A stretch of 45,803 nucleotides of DNA from positions 1 to 45,803 of the IMG/VR virus record IMGVR_UViG_3300012920_005529. One strand, written 5' to 3'. The position numbers were made by a program, and so were the translations under genes. Positions 23,718 through 30,825 of the stretch are shown piece after piece (the first letter of the stretch is position 1; each line of letters starts with the position of its first letter). A model generated the notes under the pieces. The model was not told the origin of the DNA. It saw only the letters and a program-made list of their open reading frames with translations, and ran no database searches. This stretch comes from a virus.

Positions 23718-24383
23718 ATGTTCAAACATGTAAAAGAACTTGCAGATTTTGCAAACAGTAAGACCTCGCCAGACGGTAGTAGACGTTACTATACTGCTTC
23801 TGGCGAGGCATACCCATCCGTCACCACAGTACTCAGCGTCCTAACACGTCAAGCCATTATGGAATGGAGACAACGTGTTGGAAGTGAGGAAGCCAATAAG
23901 GTAAGTAGAAAAGCATCGACTCGTGGTACTAAGATACACTTATTGTGTGAAGATATACTAAACAATAAAGAGATTGATATGTCAAATATGTCTTTACTTG
24001 ATAAGGAAATGTTCAACAAATTTAGACCACTTTTAGATCGTATAGATAATATTCATGGTCAAGAGGTTGCACTATACAGCGACCATTTACGCTTGGCTGG
24101 TCGTGTTGATTGTATTGCCGAGTATAATGGAAAGCTGTCAATCATTGATTTTAAAACTGCAGCTAAACCAAAACGTAAAGAATGGATTGATAATTACTTT
24201 GCACAAGCTGCAGCATATGCTATAATGTATGAAGAAAGAACAGATATTCCGATTGATCAGAGCGTAATTATGATTGCTGTCGAAGGAGACGAACCACAGG
24301 TGTTTACAGAAAAACGTGATAACTATGTAGAGTTACTACTCAATGCAAGAGATATCTGGGAAAGCGAGAATGTCTCAGAGTAG
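23718..24383 (+). CDS. PD-(D/E)XK exonuclease (RecB/Cas4-like)
   Basis: The 221 residues start at ATG 23718, supported by GGAG at 23709-23712; an upstream in-frame start would lie inside the promoter. The nuclease core is AGRVDCIAEYNGKLSIIDFK, with the Asp and the D-F-K pair, followed by YFAQAAAYA, the RecB-family Q-x3-Y motif. It has a basic, helical N-terminal region. Likely roles are DNA degradation, recombination or end processing. The early promoter suggests host-genome breakdown or DNA replication. Confidence 0.87.
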   Translation: MFKHVKELADFANSKTSPDGSRRYYTASGEAYPSVTTVLSVLTRQAIMEWRQRVGSEEANKVSRKASTRGTKIHLLCEDILNNKEIDMSNMSLLDKEMFNKFRPLLDRIDNIHGQEVALYSDHLRLAGRVDCIAEYNGKLSIIDFKTAAKPKRKEWIDNYFAQAAAYAIMYEERTDIPIDQSVIMIAVEGDEPQVFTEKRDNYVELLLNARDIWESENVSE

Positions 24384-25179
24384 TTTAAGAACACTTCCAA
24401 ATTTTACATGGGAAGACTGGCTAAAGTTTAAAGATCCATCCGAGAAATGGGGTCTTGCAGATTTTGCAGTTAAAGAAGTTTCTTTTGATTGTGATGTTGA
24501 GAAATTAATCACCTCATTTGAGTATTGGTTTGCTAATTATGCATGCAAACCAAAATCATTTTATTCAGACAAATTTGTTGGGTGTGATACAAAAGACTTT
24601 CCAGAACATTTTGAAATCCCACTAAAACTGGCTTGGTTGACTCGAGTCTATTTTACTGTGGGTTACAAATACCCAATGGGTCTTTTCTGGTTTCCAAGAG
24701 AAGCAAATGAAAGATGGATAATTCATCCTGGAGGTGGCAGACAAAAAGTATTGAAGATGTTTTGTTCTGAAGATGATAGAATAGAGTTCCTTACATTCAA
24801 CACTGGTGGTAAACGAATTTCATTTAAAGAAATATTTACGAAAAAAGATCGGTTCGATACATGGGCGAGAGATATCTTACAAGCAGATTATATGCTCAAC
24901 TGGGTCGCTGAGAAAGGCACAATAATACCTCATTGTTTGTTTAACTCTAGTCAGAACAATGAGCATTGTAGAGAATCTTGCGAAAGGTTAGTTGAAATTC
25001 TAAATAAATATAACATAAGTGTCAATGGAGAGATAGTATCTTCTCTAGGAAGTACACCATTGAACATTATAACAGATGGAAGCATCGAATCTAAACTTCG
25101 AGCCTATATGCTTCTGCCATTTTTTGAGATATATGATGAGTCAATACTCACAAAATACGAAATCGAATATATTACCTGA
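24370..25179 (+). CDS. Hypothetical protein upstream of a radical SAM gene
   Basis: The 269 residues start at ATG 24370, 14 bases before the exonuclease stop; the in-frame start at 24343 is longer. I recognise no family. The central part is rich in aromatic residues (GYKYPMGLFWFPREANERW and IHPGGGRQKV). It overlaps the radical SAM gene by 47 bases, and the pair is probably functionally linked. The aromatic middle could bind a ligand or substrate. Confidence 0.6.
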   Translation: MSQSSLRTLPNFTWEDWLKFKDPSEKWGLADFAVKEVSFDCDVEKLITSFEYWFANYACKPKSFYSDKFVGCDTKDFPEHFEIPLKLAWLTRVYFTVGYKYPMGLFWFPREANERWIIHPGGGRQKVLKMFCSEDDRIEFLTFNTGGKRISFKEIFTKKDRFDTWARDILQADYMLNWVAEKGTIIPHCLFNSSQNNEHCRESCERLVEILNKYNISVNGEIVSSLGSTPLNIITDGSIESKLRAYMLLPFFEIYDESILTKYEIEYIT

Positions 25180-26125
25180 TATGGGTAGAGCAGTCATCGA
25201 AGTATTCGGTGGTTGTAATTTTAAATGTGATATGTGCCCACAATCAGTTGGTCGAGGGAAAGATTGGACTCGTAAAATGCCACTCGACCTTTTTGAGAAT
25301 ATCCTAAAACAACTTAACGGAAAACCAATTATCAACCTCGAAGGTTCAGGTGAACCGACGATGGCTAAAGATTTATACAAGTATGTTCAGCTTTGTACTG
25401 ATTATGGGTTTGATAGTTTCATTTATACCAATGGAAGTAAACTTACAGGAGATCTCCTGAAGCAATGCATACTGGCTGGACTTAAATTTATTCGTTACAG
25501 TTGTATTGGTTATGATAATGATACATACAGTCATTGGATGAAAAACAAAAAGGGACACAGCTTTGATGACTTGATGGGACGTATTCAAGAAGCAAAAGAA
25601 TATATTTCAGAGGTTGGAAGCGATTGTAAAATTTCTACCTATCATCTAATCTTAGACAACGAACAATTAAAAGAACAAACAAAACTCTACCAAGATAATG
25701 TTGTAAATAAAATGGGGATTACTGGCTACATTTGGAAGATGCACAATTGGAGTGGTAATTACGATCCAGCTTATGGAAGAGAAGCTGAAACGAAAAGAAC
25801 TTGTGGCAGACCATTTAGTAATGAGATTACAATTCGTTCTGGCGGTAATGATGGAAAGCGTGGTGGTGTTACTCCTTGTTGTCAAACTATGGGGCAACCT
25901 AATGAAGCGAAATCAGTATTAGGTCATGCAGACGAGATGAGTCTTGTAGATATCTGGTATGGTGAAGAATATGAAAAACTCCGCGAAGGTCATAGAACAG
26001 GAGATTATCCAGACTATTGTAAGTCTTGCGACTTCTTGTACGATAATCCTGAAGTCCTTGTTTGGAGTAATGATAGTGAAGCTAAAGTCAATCATATGTT
26101 AGGGACAGATTTTGATTTGCGTTGA
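25133..26125 (+). CDS. Radical SAM/SPASM-like enzyme
   Basis: The 330 residues start at ATG 25133 (or 25136). The cluster motif is CNFKCDMC (about residues 28-35). LEGSGEP lies about 45 residues later and an IYTNGSKL strand follows. Toward the C-terminus is a Cys set (CGRP, PCCQ, then CKSC) that would hold a second Fe-S centre as in SPASM proteins. Peptide or sugar modification is possible. It differs in architecture from the enzyme at 13966, so the two are not recent duplicates. It overlaps the gene after it by 14 bases. Confidence 0.85.
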   Translation: MMSQYSQNTKSNILPDMGRAVIEVFGGCNFKCDMCPQSVGRGKDWTRKMPLDLFENILKQLNGKPIINLEGSGEPTMAKDLYKYVQLCTDYGFDSFIYTNGSKLTGDLLKQCILAGLKFIRYSCIGYDNDTYSHWMKNKKGHSFDDLMGRIQEAKEYISEVGSDCKISTYHLILDNEQLKEQTKLYQDNVVNKMGITGYIWKMHNWSGNYDPAYGREAETKRTCGRPFSNEITIRSGGNDGKRGGVTPCCQTMGQPNEAKSVLGHADEMSLVDIWYGEEYEKLREGHRTGDYPDYCKSCDFLYDNPEVLVWSNDSEAKVNHMLGTDFDLR

Positions 26126-26870
26126 ATGGAAGGCTCGTCCAGGATATGGCGATATGACTTCTCCTTGCTCTTACATTAATAATCTTGCAGAGAAAACTGG
26201 CGAAAATGTTTTGCTTCTTTGGTGTTTCCAAAACGAGAAAGGAGTCAAGGATATCTATGAAAAAGAGGACAGCGAAGAATTAGAGTTTAGACTTCAAACT
26301 ATTTTTGATATTATGAAAACTCAGGATGTTCACCTCGAAATAAAATACGGACACAATCTACCTTACAAACACAGTAACTTACCATACCATAAATTTCATA
26401 ACTATCGTCTTTGTGATCAGAAACATAGATGGAAGGGCGGTGGCGGTTATGTAACATTCGTCACAACAGAGAACAATAAGGTACAATTTAAAGATTATGA
26501 AAAGGCACATCATAAGGTATGGAAAGACCCAACTAATAATAACTGGAAACCTTTATATCACCAGTTTGACAACGTGAAGTTTGTAGATTATGATACACCA
26601 ATATTGGAAGCAATTAAAACATTACAAGAAACAGAACTAATGATTAGTTATGACGGTTCTGCTTCTTCCCTCGCGAGAATCCTTGGAACGCCTAGTTATA
26701 TCCTATCTGGTCGTCCAGAGCACACTCTATCGGATTTTCCAAACGCATTGATCAGTAAAAAACTTGACTTTTTAGCAAAAGAAATGTATGATATACAAGA
26801 GATTTGCCTAGAAAAGATAGATGAATCTGAAGAAGGTCTAAAAGACTTCTTGACTAATTATACAATTTAA
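26112..26870 (+). CDS. Putative glycosyltransferase (GT9-like)
   Basis: The 252 residues start at TTG 26112, since no in-frame ATG lies upstream; ATG 26154 would lose the first motif. The start (ARPGYGDMTSPCSYINNL) resembles the Gly-rich N-terminal turn of ADP-heptose transferases. The late segment ISYDGSASSLARILGTPSYILSG resembles their donor-binding region; the match is at pattern level only. It ends just before the tmRNA late promoter. It probably acts with the two upstream genes. Confidence 0.5.
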   Translation: MICVEWKARPGYGDMTSPCSYINNLAEKTGENVLLLWCFQNEKGVKDIYEKEDSEELEFRLQTIFDIMKTQDVHLEIKYGHNLPYKHSNLPYHKFHNYRLCDQKHRWKGGGGYVTFVTTENNKVQFKDYEKAHHKVWKDPTNNNWKPLYHQFDNVKFVDYDTPILEAIKTLQETELMISYDGSASSLARILGTPSYILSGRPEHTLSDFPNALISKKLDFLAKEMYDIQEICLEKIDESEEGLKDFLTNYTI

Positions 26871-26872
26871 GG

Positions 26873-26880
26873 TATAAATA
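26873..26880 (+). promoter_or_regulatory. Late promoter TATAAATA before the tmRNA
   Basis: Exact consensus followed by AGGAG. The predicted start, a few bases downstream, begins at or near the acceptor piece of the tmRNA. Confidence 0.75.
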
Positions 26881-26881
26881 A

Positions 26882-26945
26882 GGAGTTCGTTGAAGCGAAT
26901 CAAAAGGTATGCAGGACGTGGGTGCAATTCCCACCACCTCCACCA
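26882..26945 (+). ncRNA. ssrA: tmRNA acceptor piece (circularly permuted ssrA)
   Basis: The T arm GTGGG-TGCAATT-CCCAC (26918-26934) is preceded by GCAGGAC. The 3' acceptor strand CACCTCC (26935-26941) is followed by ACCA (26942-26945). CACCTCC pairs with GGGGGTG at 26966-26972 (six Watson-Crick pairs and one G-U). AATCAA at 26898-26903 can pair with TTGATT at 26991-26996, as the joining P2 helix. The 5' limit is approximate. Acceptor before coding piece is the order of a two-piece (permuted) tmRNA. Confidence 0.87.
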
Positions 26946-26965
26946 CCATTAAAAGTTTTTTTCAT
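26946..26965 (+). other. tmRNA intervening segment
   Basis: This 20-base AT-rich spacer, containing a run of seven T, lies between the acceptor CCA and the coding-piece 5' G. It would be removed by processing (RNase P and 3' trimming) to give two RNAs. Confidence 0.7.
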
Positions 26966-27166
26966 GGGGGTGAATTAGGATCGACTGGTATTGATTAGAT
27001 AAGTGGAGAACAGGTGTGCAAGCAACCTCTAACTATCCGTATGGATTTGGTAGGAATCGTAAGAACTAAATCAAACGCAAACGATAACTTTGCATTTGAG
27101 GATTACGCACTAGCTGCATAATCACTCGGGGTCAGAGGACGCCTAGCAACAGAAGTCCTCATTTTT
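26966..27166 (+). ncRNA. ssrA: tmRNA coding piece with ANDNFAFEDYALAA tag
   Basis: It begins GGGGGTGAATTAGGATCGACTGG (split here: GGGGGTGAATTAGG, then ATCGACTGG), which carries the tmRNA 5' acceptor strand and the D-like GATCGAC motif. The tag reading frame runs from GCA at 27077 to TAA at 27119-27121 and encodes ANDNFAFEDYALAA. The ALAA end is the ClpXP-type degron, and A-N-D is the usual start. GAGGAC/GTCCTC (27135-27160) followed by ATTTTT closes the unit and may terminate it. Confidence 0.88.
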
Positions 27167-27183
27167 AGAAAAGGAGACTGTTT

Positions 27184-27696
27184 ATGAATTTTCTAGACAC
27201 ATTCGGTGCGATACTTATCGCACTGGCTACAAACCCTATCGCTGATATTGAATCGCATACAGGTATGAATGTCGAACCGCAAGTTGCTTGTTTGGCACAA
27301 AATATATACCATGAGGCTCGAAACGAGTCTACTGCTGGAATGTTGGCTGTTGCAGATGTAACTATGAACCGAGTGAAAGCCGAAGAATTTCCAAATACAG
27401 TTTGTGAAGTAGTTTATGAAGCACCACATTATGTATCGAAAAAAGACGGAAAGCGATATCCTTACAGACATCGCTGTCAATTCTCTTGGTATTGCGACGG
27501 CAAACCAGATACTGTTACCAATACGAAAAAGTATAGAGCCATTTATATGTTATCACTTTATGCAATGAAGTCAAAAATGGATCTAACAGATGGTGCACTT
27601 TTTTATCATGCAGATTATGTGAACCCAACTTGGGCAGAACGAATGAAAATTACAGCTAAGATTGATACACATATATTTTATACACCAATGGATTAA
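27184..27696 (+). CDS. SleB-like cell wall hydrolase (likely endolysin)
   Basis: This 170-residue protein shows the Hydrolase_2 (SleB-type) core: CLAQNIYHEARNES with the catalytic Glu, GMLAVADVTMNRV, CQFSWYCDG and an ALFYHADYVNPTW segment. The first 25 residues are hydrophobic and may be a signal-anchor, which would allow export without a holin. It cuts peptidoglycan at muramic acid. It follows the tmRNA by 17 bases, with GGAG before the ATG. It probably shares the late tmRNA transcript or reads through from it. Confidence 0.85.
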   Translation: MNFLDTFGAILIALATNPIADIESHTGMNVEPQVACLAQNIYHEARNESTAGMLAVADVTMNRVKAEEFPNTVCEVVYEAPHYVSKKDGKRYPYRHRCQFSWYCDGKPDTVTNTKKYRAIYMLSLYAMKSKMDLTDGALFYHADYVNPTWAERMKITAKIDTHIFYTPMD

Positions 27697-27698
27697 GA

Positions 27699-28538
27699 AT
27701 GCATATTGTTGTTACTGGTGGTTGTGGTTTTATCGGAAGCCATTTAGTTGAGTTATTTGCAGAAGCAAGTTACGAAGTCACCGTTATAGATGATCAAAGA
27801 AATGGTAAGTTTGTTACACACAGACCGAATGTTCATTATATGTTCGAAGATGTTTGTAGTGCTATTATACCACCATGCGACGCTATTGTTCATCTAGCCA
27901 ATACGCCTAGAATTAGGATGTCGTTTGATAATCCTGCAGAGTCTATTTTAAATAATATAAACCCAACAGTGGTTGTCTGCGAGTATGCTTTGAGGTATAA
28001 TTGTCCATTATATTTTGCAACATCATCAAGCAATATTTTTAGCGATGCATACTCAAATCCTTACACCTTTGGAAAAGCCATGTGTGAGGAAACATTGAAT
28101 TTTTATCAGAGAAGTTTTAATTTGCAATATCACTTAATGTACTTTTACAACGTATATGGTCCAAGAGAAGCAGACTACGGAGAACACAGTACTGTGATCA
28201 GAGCATTTAAAAACCAAGTTGAACGAGGTGAGAGTCTCAGGATATTTGGCACTGGTAATAAAACTAGAGATTTTACATGGGTTGAAGACGTTGCCATGGG
28301 AGTTGCAAATCTCGTTAGTGCGGAAAAGAAAATTAAAGAAGCGCATTTCGGATCTAACAATCCATATTCAATTCAACAAATAGCTGATGCATTTGATCAT
28401 CCTATTATATACGAATTTGATAGGAAAGGAGAAGCCGAACATACGCGATGCGATCAACCCTATATAAAAAGGAGTCAAGATGCCATTGAATATATTAGAG
28501 AATGGAAACGGAGATACGATGCCAAAAGTTGTAGTTGA
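27699..28538 (+). CDS. NAD-dependent epimerase/dehydratase (second copy)
   Basis: The 279 residues include TGGCGFIGSHL (residues 6-16), the catalytic ATSSSNIFSD segment and Y-x3-K in NPYTFGKAMCEE. TRDFTWVEDVA is the usual conserved region of UDP-sugar epimerases. It resembles the epimerase at 15311 in fold, but the two sequences differ clearly. It sits between the lysin and gp33, apart from the main glycan block. It overlaps gp33 by 59 bases if the latter starts at 28480. Confidence 0.87.
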   Translation: MHIVVTGGCGFIGSHLVELFAEASYEVTVIDDQRNGKFVTHRPNVHYMFEDVCSAIIPPCDAIVHLANTPRIRMSFDNPAESILNNINPTVVVCEYALRYNCPLYFATSSSNIFSDAYSNPYTFGKAMCEETLNFYQRSFNLQYHLMYFYNVYGPREADYGEHSTVIRAFKNQVERGESLRIFGTGNKTRDFTWVEDVAMGVANLVSAEKKIKEAHFGSNNPYSIQQIADAFDHPIIYEFDRKGEAEHTRCDQPYIKRSQDAIEYIREWKRRYDAKSCS

Positions 28539-28815
28539 TAATGATATGAATACAGACCCATCAGAGGTTACTGATGAATATCTCATCACCAAACAATTTA
28601 AAAGTTCGTCTGATTTCTCACAACACATAGAAAAAGAAGCTGTGAGAACTAAGTCAGGTTATATTGATACTATTGTTGCATTCTGTGAAAACAATAATAT
28701 GGAAATAGAATCTGTTAAAAAATTGCTTACTGCGAACTTAAAAGAAAAGATTGCAGTTGAAGCAGCTGACCTTAATCTTCTCAAAGGAGAGAAGTCTGGG
28801 AAGTTGCCTTTGTAA
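28480..28815 (+). CDS. 33: Late transcription coactivator gp33
   Basis: The 111 residues compare with 112 in T4. The segment SGYIDTIVAFCENNNMEIES-VKKLLTANLKEKI (about residues 56-89) followed by EAADLNLL matches the helical core of marine T4-like gp33. gp33 bridges the sliding clamp and RNA polymerase carrying gp55, allowing transcription from TATAAATA late promoters, which are abundant here. GGAG stands before both ATG 28480 and ATG 28519; 28480 gives the T4-like length. It overlaps gp59 by one base. Confidence 0.8.
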   Translation: MPLNILENGNGDTMPKVVVDNDMNTDPSEVTDEYLITKQFKSSSDFSQHIEKEAVRTKSGYIDTIVAFCENNNMEIESVKKLLTANLKEKIAVEAADLNLLKGEKSGKLPL

Positions 28816-29387
28816 TGGATCCGTTTGAAGTTTACAAATTATATCTTGCTCTCAAACTCCACTTTACAACCGAAAAATACGATATTACAAAAACACGTGG
28901 TGGTGTAAAGGCGAGTGAGAAAGCATTCCTGAAAAGGAAAGATATTATAACAATGCGTAAACTTGCACGTGATTATAAAAAGAAAGAGATTATTGATTTG
29001 CTTGTAGCTAACTTTGTTTCTGGAGATAAATGGGGTGGAATTTTTGACACTCGTGCTTCAGAAGTTTATCAAGAATGGAAGTCGCGAAAAGCAAGAAGAG
29101 TTTATCAGTTCGAGCAAGATGTCGAACTGTTAAAGTTAGAGATGGAAAAAGAATCTATCTCTAATCCGTTTGTCGCTGATCAAGGACAACATGCATTAGT
29201 ATATCGTCTATATCTTGGAAAAAAAATTTCAATTGAGACGTTAGTTTTGCTTGACAAATTGTTTAAAATGAGCGATAATACACCAGATATCTTCTTAGAA
29301 GGCATTCATTTGCTCATAAGAAAATATCGACCATTTGTCAAATTAACAGACGAAATGAGATATATAGGTGAGAATCTTTATAAATAA
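28815..29387 (+). CDS. 59: DNA helicase loader gp59
   Basis: The 190 residues compare with 217 in T4. The start DPFEVYKLYLALKLHFTTEKYD followed by SEKAFLKRKDI (given here in parts) is typical of gp59, and LVANFVSGDKWGG matches its central helix. gp59 loads the gp41 helicase onto gp32-coated single strands at forks. The order gp33-gp59-gp32 is standard in T4-like marine phages and supports all three calls. It ends in TATAAATA, the late promoter of gp32. Confidence 0.85.
   Translation: MDPFEVYKLYLALKLHFTTEKYDITKTRGGVKASEKAFLKRKDIITMRKLARDYKKKEIIDLLVANFVSGDKWGGIFDTRASEVYQEWKSRKARRVYQFEQDVELLKLEMEKESISNPFVADQGQHALVYRLYLGKKISIETLVLLDKLFKMSDNTPDIFLEGIHLLIRKYRPFVKLTDEMRYIGENLYK
29379..29386 (+). 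promoter_or_regulatory. Late promoter TATAAATA before gp32
   Basis: Exact late consensus overlapping the last codons of gp59, 64 bases before the gp32 start. The leader contains AGGAGAAAAA directly before the ATG. Confidence 0.65.
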
Positions 29388-29449
29388 CTCGTCCGCTGAT
29401 AAAGGACAAAATATACAACGTAAATATAACGCTATACAGGAGAAAAAAT

Positions 29450-30361
29450 ATGTCGTTTAATACACTGTCTGACTTGCGTAAAGCAAGAGGTTCTTTCGAC
29501 AACCTAATGAAAGAGGTCGAAAAAATAGATGCCCCTCAAACCAACTACAAAAAAGACGATGGTAACGAGTGGAAACTCTCAGTAGATTCCGCTGGTAACG
29601 GTTATGCCGTTCTTCGTTTTTTACCTGCCCCAAAAGGCGAGGAACTTCCATGGGTTAGAATGTTTAATCATGGGTTCCAAGGTCCAACTGGTAAGTGGTA
29701 CATCGAAAACTCCCTCACAACTCTTAACCAACAGGATCCAGTTTCTGAATTGAACAGCGAACTGTGGAACAGTGGTGTCGAGGCAAATAAAGATCTGGCT
29801 CGTAAACAGAAGCGTAGACTTTCTTACTATGCAAATGTTCTTGTTGTAAAAGATCCTGCTAATCCTTCAAACGAAGGACAGGTAATGCTTTACAAGTTCG
29901 GTAAGAAAATCTTTGATAAAATCAAAGACGTTATGCAACCTCAGTTCGAGGACGAAACTCCAGTAAACCCTTTTGATTTCTGGGAAGGTGTTAACTTCAA
30001 ACTAAAAGCAAGACAAGTTGATGGTTATAGAAACTATGACAAGTCTGAGTTTGAGTCAACTCCTACACCTGTCGCTGAATCTGATGAAGCGATTGAAGAA
30101 CTCTGGGGTACTCAGCATTCTCTTGCAGAAATCGTAGATCCTAAAAACTTCAAGTCTTATGAAGAGTTGAAAACCAAATTAGATATGGTTCTTGCTGGTG
30201 GTGCAAAAGTTACAACTGCTGAGAAAGTAGCTGAACAAACTGGTGATGTTGAAGATCAAATCTTTGTTGATAAATCGACTCCTGCCACTGTTGTCAGTAA
30301 TGCCGATGAAGACGAGGATGACACATTGTCATACTTTGCCAAATTGGCTGAAGACGACTAA
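29450..30361 (+). CDS. 32: Single-stranded DNA-binding protein gp32
   Basis: The 303 residues compare with 301 in T4. The OB-fold core (about residues 45-245) contains WKLSVDSAGNGYAVLRFLP, NHGFQGPTGKWYIENSLTTL and LYKFGKKIFDKI. The C-terminal tail (DEDEDDTLSYFAKLAEDD) is acidic and recruits partner proteins. The Cys residues of the T4 zinc site are absent; the region reads TTLNQQDPVSELN. That agrees with what I remember of marine relatives. A strong terminator follows. Confidence 0.95.
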   Translation: MSFNTLSDLRKARGSFDNLMKEVEKIDAPQTNYKKDDGNEWKLSVDSAGNGYAVLRFLPAPKGEELPWVRMFNHGFQGPTGKWYIENSLTTLNQQDPVSELNSELWNSGVEANKDLARKQKRRLSYYANVLVVKDPANPSNEGQVMLYKFGKKIFDKIKDVMQPQFEDETPVNPFDFWEGVNFKLKARQVDGYRNYDKSEFESTPTPVAESDEAIEELWGTQHSLAEIVDPKNFKSYEELKTKLDMVLAGGAKVTTAEKVAEQTGDVEDQIFVDKSTPATVVSNADEDEDDTLSYFAKLAEDD

Positions 30362-30382
30362 ACAGTTAGTCTAACTGAGAAA

Positions 30383-30408
30383 GGGGATCTTCGGATCCCC
30401 TTTTTTTT
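30383..30408 (+). terminator. Intrinsic terminator after gp32
   Basis: The stem GGGGATC-TTCG-GATCCCC (30383-30400) is followed by eight T (30401-30408). It is the strongest terminator in the window and isolates gp32 from the riboswitch unit. Confidence 0.93.
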
Positions 30409-30411
30409 GCT

Positions 30412-30419
30412 TATAAATA
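30412..30419 (+). promoter_or_regulatory. Late promoter TATAAATA before the riboswitch
   Basis: Exact consensus. Transcription would start near 30425, a few bases before aptamer stem P1 at 30429. Confidence 0.8.
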
Positions 30420-30428
30420 ATTGTATCA

Positions 30429-30586
30429 CGTTCATCTATTAGGAGAAAAATATGACGTTATGTAACTGCTGCAAATGTTGTTCATGCTCGTGTTGTGACT
30501 GATAGACGGAAGTAGACCTGAAAACCTCCACATTGTGGGTTAGCTAGTAGGCGATCGCCGAACGAGACCGAAAGTCGAAGGAACGC
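30429..30586 (+). ncRNA. Glutamine riboswitch-like RNA (glnA/DP motif) with enlarged arms
   Basis: The conserved core of the glnA/downstream-peptide motif is present: CGTTC (30429-30433) pairing with GAACG (30581-30585) as P1, CGGAAGTAG (30507-30515), and GAAGGAACGC (30577-30586). P2 is TCTAT (30435-30439) with ATAGA (30502-30506), and P3 closes with GAC (30515-30517) and GTC (30574-30576). Unlike known aptamers, the P2 loop holds about 60 bases with an ORF, and P3 holds extra hairpins, including GGCGATCGCC. Binding of glutamine is inferred from the family. The arm extensions could alter or abolish it. Confidence 0.75.
30452..30502 (+). CDS. Cysteine-rich 16-residue peptide inside the riboswitch
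   Basis: The sequence is MTLCNCCKCCSCSCCD, with eight Cys in 16 residues. AGGAG lies eight bases before the ATG. The whole ORF sits between the two strands of aptamer P2, so folding of the RNA would affect its translation. It resembles a tiny metallothionein-like metal ligand more than an enzyme. I know no named family. It could be a regulatory mini-ORF whose translation unfolds the RNA. A chance ORF is possible but unlikely given the Shine-Dalgarno site and composition. Confidence 0.6.
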   Translation: MTLCNCCKCCSCSCCD

Positions 30587-30619
30587 ATTTCTTTTAACTA
30601 AAATTAAGGGAGAAGTGTT

Positions 30620-30781
30620 ATGGAATACTATCGCGGTATCAAGGTCACTCCTCAAGCAATAGAAAAAGGAGTCGCAATCGACTCTGGTGTCTACAGAGGA
30701 GTATCTTACAAAAACTTACCTAAACAGAATAGTTCCAAGATGAAACACGGTATATATCGTGGCACATCATGGTCTGCGTAA
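30620..30781 (+). CDS. YRG-repeat peptide (DUF4278-like) controlled by the riboswitch
   Basis: This 53-residue basic peptide has three YRG units: YYRGIKV, VYRGVSY and IYRGTSW. YRG-x-x-Y peptides of the DUF4278 type are, in my memory, frequent partners of glnA/DP RNAs in marine cyanobacteria and phages. A binding role (protein inhibitor or sink) is inferred from such partners; the target is unknown. It begins 34 bases after the aptamer and has GGGAGAAG before the ATG. A bidirectional terminator follows. Confidence 0.75.
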   Translation: MEYYRGIKVTPQAIEKGVAIDSGVYRGVSYKNLPKQNSSKMKHGIYRGTSWSA

Positions 30782-30794
30782 GTTAAGGTAGAAG

Positions 30795-30825
30795 AAAGGG
30801 CAGACTAAACATCTGCCCTTTTTTT
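30795..30825 (+). terminator. Bidirectional intrinsic terminator
   Basis: AAAGGGCAGA (30795-30804) and TCTGCCCTTT (30812-30821) form a 10-bp stem around a 7-base loop, followed by more T. It lies between converging genes (YRG peptide and the minus-strand gene ending at 30824) and has T-rich flanks on both sides. Confidence 0.9.

Noticed and set aside
26946-26948. Second CCA after the tmRNA acceptor end as the true 3' end
   Set aside because: Acceptor-stem pairing with GGGGGTG fixes the discriminator at 26942 and CCA at 26943-26945. The next CCA is part of the spacer.
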